Source of the DNA: UBA5760 sp964649385
GTDB lineage: Bacteria; Chloroflexota; Dehalococcoidia; Dehalococcoidales; UBA5760
Assembly: GCA_964649385.1 (NCBI GenBank)
Contig: CAZYRA010000009.1
Location: forward strand, 1 to 25,012
DNA: 25,012 nt
Direction: 5' to 3'
Positions 15,782-22,642 of the stretch are shown here, one piece after another. Position 1 is the stretch's first letter. Each line of letters begins with the position of its first letter. The notes under the pieces are model-generated. The model was given only the letters and a program-made list of their open reading frames with translations, was not told the DNA's origin and ran no database searches. The position numbers and the translations under genes were made by a program.

Positions 15782-16552
15782 TTACTCTTCTTCTTCTTCG
15801 CTCTCTTCGCTCGTTTCCCCGGTAACCTGGGGCAGCAGAGCCTTTGTGATACCCTGCCTGCGCCGTGCCGGGAGGACTAGCTTATCAATCACTCGCCGAA
15901 GCTTCCTTAACGCCTCTGGTGGCTGTCTGGTGCCCGCTGTCACTATTACGCCGTCCACTCCGGCCTCCCACAGCACCCCAAGCTCAGCAGCGGTTACTTT
16001 TGCCGGCACCTGGATCAGCAAGGGCTTTGCCAGCGAGGCGATAAAGTGCTGAACAAGCATCAAGTGCTGCCAGGTAAGCAGGGAGTCGTCCCTCTGGCTA
16101 TCAACGATAAGTACCGCATCCAGCGGCAGTTTATCAATCGTCTTCAGCAGACCTTCACTAATTGACGCCTCAACCTCCAGTATCTTACCCGCTTCGGTAT
16201 CTTGAAGGACCCCAAGCGGTGTGTCAACCGGAAAAACGATGAAATCGCAGTCAACCCCCTTCAGACCCGTTTTTCTCCTCCCGGTGTCTCTCAGCCACCC
16301 GCCCCAGGGGATATCGGGTACAGTTCGGGAATACCCTTGGAGAGTCATGGTATCAGCCTTTACTCCGGAAATAGGCAACAGCCCAGCATCAGCACCGGTG
16401 ATACAATCAGCCGGATCATCGGCATCAGCCTGGGTTAAACTGGCAATCAGCAGCATCCTTGGCTTGGGCAATGCTGTCCGCCCAGCCCGAAATCCCATAG
16501 CCTGCGGGCCGCCTTTCGCCGTCCGGTTTAGTTCATCTATCAGTTTACTCAC
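15782..16552 (-). CDS. Conserved-looking protein of unknown function with acidic C-terminus, probably leaderless
   Basis: I do not recognise this protein of about 256 residues. Hydrophobic strand-like segments (PRMLLIASL, CDFIVFPVDTPLG, DAVLIVDSQ, KPLLIQVPA, GVDGVIVTAG) alternate with helices and end in GVDGVIVT, a pattern seen in TIM-barrel or Rossmann-like enzymes. The last ten or so residues are almost all glutamate and serine. I place the start at GTG 16552 because a TTGAAT-17-TATAAT promoter overlaps the only longer in-frame start (TTG at 16591). Transcription would then begin about four bases before the GTG, giving an essentially leaderless mRNA. No ribosome site is visible for either start. 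It converges with treT, with nine bases between the stop codons. Confidence 0.8.
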   Translation of the reverse strand: MSKLIDELNRTAKGGPQAMGFRAGRTALPKPRMLLIASLTQADADDPADCITGADAGLLPISGVKADTMTLQGYSRTVPDIPWGGWLRDTGRRKTGLKGVDCDFIVFPVDTPLGVLQDTEAGKILEVEASISEGLLKTIDKLPLDAVLIVDSQRDDSLLTWQHLMLVQHFIASLAKPLLIQVPAKVTAAELGVLWEAGVDGVIVTAGTRQPPEALRKLRRVIDKLVLPARRRQGITKALLPQVTGETSEESEEEEE

Positions 16553-16562
16553 ACTAGGGATA

Positions 16563-16591
16563 ATTATAGAAGAAAGTGGGGGAAAATTCAA
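16563..16591 (-). promoter_or_regulatory. Near-consensus sigma-70 promoter overlapping the possible longer N-terminus of the unknown gene
   Basis: On the minus strand, TTGAAT (16591-16586) and a perfect TATAAT (16568-16563) are spaced by exactly 17 bases. The expected start is near 16556, four bases before the in-frame GTG at 16552. It is one of a divergent pair, the other serving the transketolase genes. Confidence 0.7.
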
Positions 16592-16645
16592 CGTAAGTGA
16601 CTAAGGGGTCTTGTAAAGGCTGAATACGGTGACCAGCATAATTTA

Positions 16646-16675
16646 TGGACTTAGCGCTACCGGCCATAGTATAAT
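16646..16675 (+). promoter_or_regulatory. Promoter for the split transketolase operon
   Basis: TGGACT (16646-16651) and a perfect TATAAT (16670-16675) are 18 bases apart. The expected start near 16682 leaves about 24 bases before the TTG start at 16706, including the G-rich stretch GGGGGGT that can act as a ribosome site. Confidence 0.6.
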
Positions 16676-16705
16676 GGGCTAGATTTGTGGGGGGTGTTAC
16701 CGTAA

Positions 16706-17581
16706 TTGTCAGAACCGGGCAGTTCGTCAGTAACCTCGGCAGATAAGATAAAAGCCGAGGTTTTTTCGTCACTCTCACTGGAAGATATGAAGGTTGTTAC
16801 GAAAAGGCTGCGCCGCCACATTATTTCAATGATAGGTAAGGCGGGCAGTGGGCACCCCGGCGGATCCCTATCCGCCGTAGAGATTGTTACTGCCCTCTAT
16901 TTCAGTGTGCTCAGGCATAAGCCGCTGGATCCTTGCTGGTCAGAGCGGGACAGGTTCATCCTCAGCAAGGGACATGCCGCCCCGCTGCTCTATGCCGTCC
17001 TGGCTGAATGCGGCTACTTTCCAGTTGAAGAGCTGCTCACCTTAAGAAAGCTGGGAAGCCGTCTTCAGGGCCATACCGACTGCCGGCTTATTCCCGGGGT
17101 GGAGATGACCGCCGGTGCTCTGGGACAGGGGTTGTCCTTTGCCGTTGGCGTTGCCCTGGCCAGCCGTCTTGACTCAAAAGACTACCGGGTCTACGTTCTG
17201 CTTGGGGATGGGGAGTGTGATGAGGGGCAGGTATGGGAAGCCGCTATGGCGGCGGCTCATTTTAAGATAGATAATCTGGTGGCCATCGTGGACAAGAACG
17301 GTCTCCAGCTTGACGGCTGGAACCGTGATATTATGAATTTGGAACCCTTCACCGAGAAATGGCAGGCTTTTGGCTGGCATGCCATTAGTGTTGACGGGCA
17401 TGACCTTGCCGAGCTTAGCAGTGCCTTTGAGCAGGCGAAGTTGATTAAGGGGCAACCGTCTGTCATCATTGCCCACACCGTCAAGGGTAAAGGGGTTAGC
17501 TTTATGGAGAATAAGGTTGATTTTCACGGTAAAGCCCCTAACGCCGCTGAGGTGGAGATGGCACTAAAGGAGCTGGAGTAG
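16706..17581 (+). CDS. tktA: Transketolase, N-terminal (thiamine diphosphate-binding) subunit
   Basis: The 291-residue product corresponds to the N-terminal half of transketolase, which moves two-carbon units between sugar phosphates in the pentose phosphate pathway. Motifs are GSGHPGGSLSAVEI at 48-61, FILSKGHAAPLLYA at 84-97 and GAGD-type GDGECDEGQVWE at 168-179 with N198 in VDKNGLQ, together the Mg-ThDP site. The TTG start at 16706 is preceded by a G-rich ribosome site. An internal ATG (M28) starts closer to the conserved domain and is an alternative. The partner half begins two bases after the stop. Split transketolases occur in many archaea, Firmicutes and Chloroflexota. Confidence 0.95.
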   Translation: MSEPGSSSVTSADKIKAEVFSSLSLEDMKVVTKRLRRHIISMIGKAGSGHPGGSLSAVEIVTALYFSVLRHKPLDPCWSERDRFILSKGHAAPLLYAVLAECGYFPVEELLTLRKLGSRLQGHTDCRLIPGVEMTAGALGQGLSFAVGVALASRLDSKDYRVYVLLGDGECDEGQVWEAAMAAAHFKIDNLVAIVDKNGLQLDGWNRDIMNLEPFTEKWQAFGWHAISVDGHDLAELSSAFEQAKLIKGQPSVIIAHTVKGKGVSFMENKVDFHGKAPNAAEVEMALKELE

Positions 17582-17583
17582 AA

Positions 17584-18525
17584 GTGTCCGAGCAAGTCTC
17601 CTTAAGGGAGACCTATGGGAAGACCCTGGTCGAGTTGGGTAGAGAAAACCCGGATATTGTGGTGCTGGATGCCGACCTGTCCAAGTCAACGATGACCCAT
17701 TTCTTCGGAAGTGAGTTCCCCGACCGCTTTTTTGATTGCGGTATCGCCGAGCAGAATATGATTGGTATTGCCGCCGGGCTGGCCGCTTCAGGTAAAACGC
17801 CCTTTGCCAGTACCTTTGCCGTATTTGCCCCGGGGCGTTGTTTCGACCAGGTTCGTATGTCGATTGCCCAACCAGAACTGAACGTTAAGCTGGTGGTTAC
17901 CCACGGTGGTATTAGCGTTGGGGAGGATGGTACCTCACACCAGTCCATTGAGGACCTAGCCTTAATTGGTGCGCTTCCCGGATTTAGTGTTATTGTTCCT
18001 GCTGATGCTGTTGAGACTGCCCAGGCGGTAAGGGTGGCAGCATCCAGCTACGGGCCGTTCTACATCAGGTTGGGCCGGCCAAAACTACCGCTGGTCTTTG
18101 GTGAGGACTACCGCTTCAGCCTGGGCAAGGCGGCGACTATGAAGCCGGGGCAGGACGTTACTATTATCGCCATCGGTATTATGGTATCAGCAGCACTGGA
18201 AGCTGCCGCCAATCTTGAACAGCAGGATATCGACTGCCGCGTTCTTAATATGTCCACCCTGAAGCCTATCGATGAAGAGGCCATTATCAAGGCAGCCTGT
18301 GAGACCGGGGCTATCGTTACCGCCGAAGAGCACCTGGAGCACGGCGGACTGGGCAGCGAGGTTGCTCAGGTGACGGGTAGACATCAGCCGGTGCCACTGG
18401 AGTTTGTCGCCATCAAAGACACCTATGGTCAGTCAGGCAAGGATAGCGAACTTCTCAAGAGATACGGGCTAACCGCCGAAGGTATCGAGGCAGCAGTCCG
18501 CTCGGTGATAGCGCGAAAAAAGTAA
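17584..18525 (+). CDS. tktB: Transketolase, C-terminal (pyrimidine-binding) subunit
   Basis: The 313-residue product contains the pyrimidine-binding domain and the C-terminal domain of transketolase. Key segments are VVLDADLSKSTMT at 26-38, FDCGIAEQNMIGIAAGLA, carrying the catalytic glutamate of the AEQ motif, FAVFAPGRCFDQVR, and THGGISVGEDGTSHQSIED. The GTG start at 17584 is two bases after the stop of the N-terminal half, so the two are coupled and should assemble into one enzyme. DXS has a related layout but is a single longer chain, and the split arrangement argues for transketolase. No intrinsic terminator is visible in the 110 bases after the stop. Confidence 0.95.
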   Translation: MSEQVSLRETYGKTLVELGRENPDIVVLDADLSKSTMTHFFGSEFPDRFFDCGIAEQNMIGIAAGLAASGKTPFASTFAVFAPGRCFDQVRMSIAQPELNVKLVVTHGGISVGEDGTSHQSIEDLALIGALPGFSVIVPADAVETAQAVRVAASSYGPFYIRLGRPKLPLVFGEDYRFSLGKAATMKPGQDVTIIAIGIMVSAALEAAANLEQQDIDCRVLNMSTLKPIDEEAIIKAACETGAIVTAEEHLEHGGLGSEVAQVTGRHQPVPLEFVAIKDTYGQSGKDSELLKRYGLTAEGIEAAVRSVIARKK

Positions 18526-18638
18526 AGTATACCGGGAGTAGTTCGGCACAGCCCATTTCCCAACCGCCCACTTTTCTTAAGCCACACTGAACCAGCAACG
18601 GGTAGTCATGCGCAATCAACCTCAAGCTACAGAAAATC

Positions 18639-18668
18639 TTGACCGAATCATTAATGACATGGTATGTT
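18639..18668 (+). promoter_or_regulatory. Promoter candidate for the SAM riboswitch-metK transcript
   Basis: TTGACC (18639-18644) and TATGTT (18663-18668) are 18 bases apart, with five and four consensus matches. The expected start, near 18675, lies about 30 bases before the first riboswitch helix. It sits in the 445-base gene-free stretch between the transketolase operon and metK, whose first part (18526-18638) shows nothing else I can identify. Confidence 0.45.
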
Positions 18669-18705
18669 AACCACAGTAACTTAAAAACTGAATAGATACC
18701 CAAGA

Positions 18706-18808
18706 GCTATCGAGAGATGCGGTTAGGGAATTGGCCCGATGACCCGCACGGCAACCTTTGAGTCTTTCTTAAAGGTGCCAAAGCCAACCCAAAAGGGAAT
18801 CGATAGGT
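18706..18808 (+). ncRNA. SAM-I (S-box) riboswitch aptamer upstream of metK
   Basis: The S-box layout is recognisable by eye. P1 is a perfect 7-bp helix, CTATCGA (18707-18713) with TCGATAG (18800-18806). After the GAGAG junction, P2 pairs TGCGG (18718-18722) with CCGCA (18744-18748) around the kink-turn region with GGCCCGATGA. The conserved ACGGCAACC follows. P3 pairs CCTTT (18755-18759) with AAAGG (18771-18775), then come GTGCCAAAGCCAACCC and GGGAATCGATAG. SAM-I riboswitches turn off methionine/SAM genes when SAM is plentiful, by transcription termination. Here the aptamer is followed by a T-run terminator and then metK, so the logic is consistent with a product-feedback switch. Confidence 0.95.
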
Positions 18809-18838
18809 CACACTGCGAGTGTGAAAAAGGAAGGCGAT

Positions 18839-18862
18839 AAGCCTCCGTTCAGGAGGTTTTTT
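18839..18862 (+). terminator. Intrinsic terminator of the SAM riboswitch expression platform
   Basis: The hairpin CCTCC (18842-18846), loop GTTCA and GGAGG (18852-18856), extended by A-T pairs, is followed by six T. Between the aptamer and this terminator there is a perfect 7-bp hairpin, TCACACT-GCG-AGTGTGA (18808-18824). A competing hairpin is possible, GGAAGGC (18829-18835) with GCCTCC (18841-18846). That pairing uses the left arm of the terminator and could act as the antiterminator. Confidence 0.85.
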
Positions 18863-18970
18863 GTTACCTGGATTATAGCCGTTTTCTTGATAGCTTAAAG
18901 CTGAAAAGGAGGCGGCTTTTATTATTCATGGATTGTAATGAGCTCTTAACAATAAAAAAGGAGTAAGGAA

Positions 18971-20152
18971 ATGGAATACTTACAGAGTTCGGAATCAGTT
19001 TCTGAGGGGCATCCTGACAAGGTTGCTGATCAAATATCAGATGCATTGCTAGATGCATATATCGGTAAAGATCCTAATTCTAGAGTTGCTCTAGAAACAA
19101 TGTTAGCAAAGAATCTGGTAGTAATTGCAGGGGAGGTCAGTAGTGAAGCAAACGTCGACATTAAGACAATAGTAAGAGAGACATTAAGAGATATAGGCTA
19201 CACAGACGAAAGATTGGGAATGGACTGTTTTTCTTGCGAAATAATTACGTCAATATCCGAACAGTCATTGAATATAGCAAAGGCTGTCGGGAAAACAGAT
19301 GGTAGAATCGGGGCAGGGGATCAGGGTTCAATGTATGGATACGCTACTAACGAAACTCCTGAACTAATGCCGCTTCCTATTAACTTGGCACATAAACTTG
19401 TGAAGAGAGTGGACGATTTAAGGAAGAACGGGACTATTCCATGGCTTGGGCCAGATGCAAAATCACAGGTAATTGTGGCTTATCGTGATGGCGTGCCTTA
19501 CAAGATCGAAAGCGTCGTTCTATCAGCACAACACCAACCTGATATCACCGATAAAGAAATACACTATGATTTGCTAGAAAAGGTTATAACACCAGTCATT
19601 CCAGCACAGTTTGGCTCCGACGATTTCTTCGCTAATACATGCCTTATCAACCCCTCAGGACGATTTGAAACAGGTGGGCCCAAAGGTGACGTAGGACTTA
19701 CAGGTCGAAAAATCATCGTTGATACCTATGGAGGCAGTTGCCCACATGGTGGGGGTGCTTTTTCAGGTAAGGATCCTACTAAGGTGGATCGTTCTGCGGC
19801 TTATATGGCACGCTATATTGCTAAAAACATTGTTGCTGCTGAATTAGCGGATAGATGCACAGTCCAACTTTCATACGCCATAGGGCGGCTTAAACCATTG
19901 GCCGTTAGTATAGATTTTCATGGATCGGGTATCGAATCAGAATCTAGGATCCGTAAATGCATAGAGGAATTATTCGAATTGGATCCCCTGGGAATTATTA
20001 ATACTCTCAAGTTGCGCAGACCCATATATAAAAAGTCTGCTGTATATGGTCATTTCGGTAGAGAATTGCCAGATTTTACCTGGGAAGATACTGATAGGGT
20101 TGACGATATCCTGGACTGCGTATTTGGAGCGTGCAAAGATGAGCAATATTAG
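18971..20152 (+). CDS. metK: S-adenosylmethionine synthetase
   Basis: MetK makes SAM from methionine and ATP in the cytoplasm. The 393-residue product has SEGHPDKVADQISDA at 11-25, signature 1 GAGDQGSMYGYA at 114-125 and signature 2 GGGAFSGKDPTKVDRSAAY in the C-terminal half, and is of normal length. AAGGAG lies seven bases ahead of the ATG. A SAM-I riboswitch with a terminator precedes it. Its base composition and codon use differ from the housekeeping genes to the left: line 19081-19140 has 25 of 60 G+C against 31 of 60 in 17221-17280, and AGA is a common arginine codon. This suggests a transferred cassette or a composition boundary. Four unknown genes follow on the same strand, beginning 28 bases after the stop. 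Confidence 0.98.
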   Translation: MEYLQSSESVSEGHPDKVADQISDALLDAYIGKDPNSRVALETMLAKNLVVIAGEVSSEANVDIKTIVRETLRDIGYTDERLGMDCFSCEIITSISEQSLNIAKAVGKTDGRIGAGDQGSMYGYATNETPELMPLPINLAHKLVKRVDDLRKNGTIPWLGPDAKSQVIVAYRDGVPYKIESVVLSAQHQPDITDKEIHYDLLEKVITPVIPAQFGSDDFFANTCLINPSGRFETGGPKGDVGLTGRKIIVDTYGGSCPHGGGAFSGKDPTKVDRSAAYMARYIAKNIVAAELADRCTVQLSYAIGRLKPLAVSIDFHGSGIESESRIRKCIEELFELDPLGIINTLKLRRPIYKKSAVYGHFGRELPDFTWEDTDRVDDILDCVFGACKDEQY

Positions 20153-20180
20153 TAGTTATTCAAATTGAGCATTACTGCTG

Positions 20181-20672
20181 TTGATCGAAGCAAAACCGTC
20201 ATTCGGAATCGATCATTGTACTGATACTTGGAGTCATACTCACTTATATTCAAAACTATATTTGTGTCCTGGAATAAAAGGTTTACAGATCGACTTGTCG
20301 AAAAAAGGCGTGTATCGAGTTTCCCTTATTGGTCGTGACGGCGAACGAATCAAGGTCTTCTACGCTGGTAGAGATAGGAAGTGGGCTGCAAGTCTGGCAT
20401 GGTCATGTGCCTGCGAGATATTTCTAGGCGCACCTTTTTCGAGATTCCTCTGGAATGGTCTGAGTCAACAGCGACGGGATGATATAGTAAGAGCTGATGA
20501 AGAATGTCGACGGAATATCGAACGTGCCTTAAGGGTAAAATTGGATGACACACCTGGAGGTATTAGAGGTATTAAAACTAAAATGGCAAGTTCAAACTGG
20601 GACAGGTATATGTATGGAGTTAAATATGGGTATGGTTATATAAGGGGTCGTCCAAGAGGTCAGTCCCATTGA
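20181..20672 (+). CDS. Unknown protein, 163 aa, TTG start
   Basis: I do not recognise this protein. The frame is open from a TGA at 20166-20168, and no ATG starts it, so TTG at 20181 (or a nearby CTG) would be used. No clear ribosome site is seen. The central part (GVYRVSLIGRDGERIKVFYAG, then a tryptophan/alanine-rich helix) resembles the short three-strand-plus-helix pattern of AP2-like DNA-binding modules, which is only a visual impression. The second half is basic and arginine-rich, ending with a tyrosine/glycine-rich tail. Its stop overlaps the next TTG start (TTGA), which supports translational coupling and so reality of both. It lies 28 bases after metK. A non-coding open frame remains possible. 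Confidence 0.55.
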   Translation: MIEAKPSFGIDHCTDTWSHTHLYSKLYLCPGIKGLQIDLSKKGVYRVSLIGRDGERIKVFYAGRDRKWAASLAWSCACEIFLGAPFSRFLWNGLSQQRRDDIVRADEECRRNIERALRVKLDDTPGGIRGIKTKMASSNWDRYMYGVKYGYGYIRGRPRGQSH

Positions 20673-20956
20673 GCAGAAACACAACATGTGGCGTAAGTAT
20701 TACAAATGGAGCAGATATGACCGATAGAGCCCAGAGGTGGAGCAGGAGGCTAGACGGACTCAATACTACTAGTCCTCCTGAGCCACTAATTCTCAATGAA
20801 ACTATGATCAGCCAGTGGCTTAGAGACCATAGAACCAATTATACTAGTGCAACCAAAACAGTGAAGGCTTGTCTAGAGAACTTCAGACTGCACGGGAGAC
20901 ACAAAAAGTTGGTTTGGGATATTTACTCTAGGACTGATTTTAGCTATCAAAAATAG
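20669..20956 (+). CDS. Unknown small protein, 95 aa
   Basis: I do not recognise the 95-residue product. The TTG start at 20669 overlaps the upstream stop in a TTGA arrangement. An internal ATG at 20717 would give 79 residues starting MTDRAQRWSRR. The protein is basic and hydrophilic, with helical stretches (MISQWLRDHRTNY and TKTVKACLENFRLHG) and no membrane segment or signal peptide. It ends 13 bases before the lipoprotein gene, continuing a tight co-directional run after metK. Low G+C matches its neighbours. Confidence 0.5.
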   Translation: MSRNTTCGVSITNGADMTDRAQRWSRRLDGLNTTSPPEPLILNETMISQWLRDHRTNYTSATKTVKACLENFRLHGRHKKLVWDIYSRTDFSYQK

Positions 20957-20969
20957 AAGTGGGGTTGAA

Positions 20970-21593
20970 ATGAAAAGATATTTAACACCAATCCTGTTAG
21001 TCGTTTCAATTGTAACTGGTGTATTTAGTTTGAGTTGCACCAGTTCACCTAGCGCTTATCAAATAGCCTTTGATGACTTAGTTGAATGTGAGGCTAGACT
21101 GGGTGAAATGAATAAATCGGGCGAGTTCTACACACTGCGAGAATTCGGATATGACATAGCAAGACTTGCTGAGCCTATTCCTGATGATATGCTCACCGCA
21201 GAGTATGGCTTCTCTGAACTGGTAATATTCTACAAGTGGGCTGAAGTGTACTGGGAAGAATATAACAGACTGCCACTGGATATGGAGTCTACTATCGCTA
21301 TTGTTGATGAAGAGCTATACGGGTCAGATGGTTACTGGGCGGGAGGGGTTCTTTGGTCTCAATATGATGAGCTACCGAGCACACCTACTAGTGTGAGAAC
21401 AGAATACAGACTAAACGATCCTATACTAGATGCTCTTCTTCTATTTTGGGGCAAATCCACAGAGTCAGTATTCTACAGAGGATCTGAGGAATGGGAAGAG
21501 GCAAGCAACCTTCTCTTGGATTGGTTCAACGATTACAAGATTTACCAAAGTATGCACCCTGCATTTGCTGATTGGTCAGTATCCCAGAAATAG
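20970..21593 (+). CDS. Probable lipoprotein of unknown function (207 aa)
   Basis: The N-terminus has a basic start (MKRY), a hydrophobic stretch from about 5 to 20 and FSLSC ending at C23, followed by a serine-rich linker. That fits a type II signal peptide, though the lipobox is not ideal because serine sits at -3. The mature part is acidic and tryptophan/tyrosine-rich (YKWAEVYWEEYNRL, GYWAGGVLW, EEWEEASNLLLDWF) and looks like a helical repeat-type extracytoplasmic domain. I cannot assign a family. An AGTGGGG ribosome site precedes the ATG. It follows the 95-residue gene by 13 bases and precedes the membrane protein by 39 bases. LspA encoded in this window would process it. Confidence 0.75.
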   Translation: MKRYLTPILLVVSIVTGVFSLSCTSSPSAYQIAFDDLVECEARLGEMNKSGEFYTLREFGYDIARLAEPIPDDMLTAEYGFSELVIFYKWAEVYWEEYNRLPLDMESTIAIVDEELYGSDGYWAGGVLWSQYDELPSTPTSVRTEYRLNDPILDALLLFWGKSTESVFYRGSEEWEEASNLLLDWFNDYKIYQSMHPAFADWSVSQK

Positions 21594-21632
21594 AGACTTG
21601 TCTGAAGTCTGAAAGCGAGGTTTAGGTCAAAA

Positions 21633-22499
21633 ATGAGAGTAGCAGCAGGAATTCTCACGATAATTGGTGGATTGATAGGTGGTATTTTCTTCACGACAAT
21701 TCTCAGTGAGCTAGGTATTCATGGAATGGTAGTCTACATACCGATGCTTCTAGCTTGGATAGGTGGTATCATGGCACTGAGGAAGATACACTACCAATGG
21801 GCCCTAGCTGGGGCTATCTGTGTCCTGTTCATGACAATTTGGCTTGCTATTGTCGTTGTCCCTCACTTTTTAATATATTCCCTGCTAGGGCTACTGCCAA
21901 TCATATTATTGGCAAAGAGGAAAAGTGACTTCTTACCCCATGAAGCAGCAATTCAGGATGATGAGCACCACGACTGTTTAGCTTACTATCAAGAAGAGAA
22001 GAAACTACAACTAGTATTGGAGAGGGTAGGGCGGCTATTCAATAAGTGTTTGGGAAAATATGAAGATGAGTATTTCCAAGCTAGGAAACACCGTATAGAT
22101 TTTTGGCCTAGTATGGATAAAATATCTGAAGTTAATGACTATTTTTCGGACGCGGCAACTGAGATTGTTAAGCGAAAAAGGGCAATGAGAACTGCACCCT
22201 CTCCTGCTTTAGCGATGTCTTCTGCCTGGTTAGCTGTGTATTTGGATTACGAAGCTACAAAAGACCCCTCCAATATCGCGGCAGGCTACGATAGTATGGA
22301 AGTACAGGCTAGGAAGGTAAGGCAAAAAGAGCTTGTTAAGAAGTTGAATAAATCATACTACAAGGCGTTGGAGGAAGAAAAAGAGTTCCGTAAACTCCTC
22401 AAGATTAGTAGTGGTGAGTATAAAAGAATAACCGATAATGTGACTAGAGCTGTTGCTTCTGACGAATGGTTACAGAAACTAGAAGAAGAATGTCCGTGA
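21633..22499 (+). CDS. Membrane protein with soluble coiled-coil-like C-terminal domain, unknown function
   Basis: The 288-residue protein has about three or four hydrophobic segments in the first 95 residues, the first glycine-rich (AGILTIIGGLIGGIFFTT) and the last LIYSLLGLLPIILLAKRK. From about residue 100 it is hydrophilic and strongly charged, with helical, coiled-coil-like stretches (KLQLVLERVGRLF, KALEEEKEFRKLL). The N-terminal half looks like small four-helix DUF4064-type membrane modules, but I cannot confirm this. The ATG has a GAGG-like site some 15 bases upstream. It is the last gene of the metK-linked rightward run. The next gene points the opposite way. Confidence 0.75.
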   Translation: MRVAAGILTIIGGLIGGIFFTTILSELGIHGMVVYIPMLLAWIGGIMALRKIHYQWALAGAICVLFMTIWLAIVVVPHFLIYSLLGLLPIILLAKRKSDFLPHEAAIQDDEHHDCLAYYQEEKKLQLVLERVGRLFNKCLGKYEDEYFQARKHRIDFWPSMDKISEVNDYFSDAATEIVKRKRAMRTAPSPALAMSSAWLAVYLDYEATKDPSNIAAGYDSMEVQARKVRQKELVKKLNKSYYKALEEEKEFRKLLKISSGEYKRITDNVTRAVASDEWLQKLEEECP

Positions 22500-22541
22500 C
22501 TAGTAGGTAGCTATTATAAGAGCCAATTTCAACTCCTGCTG

Positions 22542-22594
22542 AATTTTTCTACGAGACTAACTTCGGGTAGATAGGCTTAGGTCAAACCAATACC
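22542..22594 (+). repeat. 53-bp direct repeat, copy 1
   Basis: It begins AATTTTTCTACGAGACTAAC and continues through TTCGGGTAGATAGGCTTAGG to CCAATACC. It matches the copy at 24825-24877 at 45 of 53 positions in the same orientation, by my own alignment. The first 31 bases are the best conserved, with 28 identical. It lies just after the membrane protein gene and before the minus-strand lipoprotein gene. Confidence 0.8.
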
Positions 22595-22642
22595 TACACA
22601 AACTATTCTTTAACCTTCCTCGTAGCTCTCTCTAATCTGGTA

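Noticed and set aside
18455..18703. 82-codon minus-strand frame after transketolase
   Set aside because: It overlaps the end of the transketolase gene and the metK promoter region, and has no recognisable features.
22571..22594. tRNA T-arm-like sequence in repeat copy 1
   Set aside because: The AGGT...ACCT pairing is short, and no acceptor stem or anticodon arm can be built around it, nor in copy 2.
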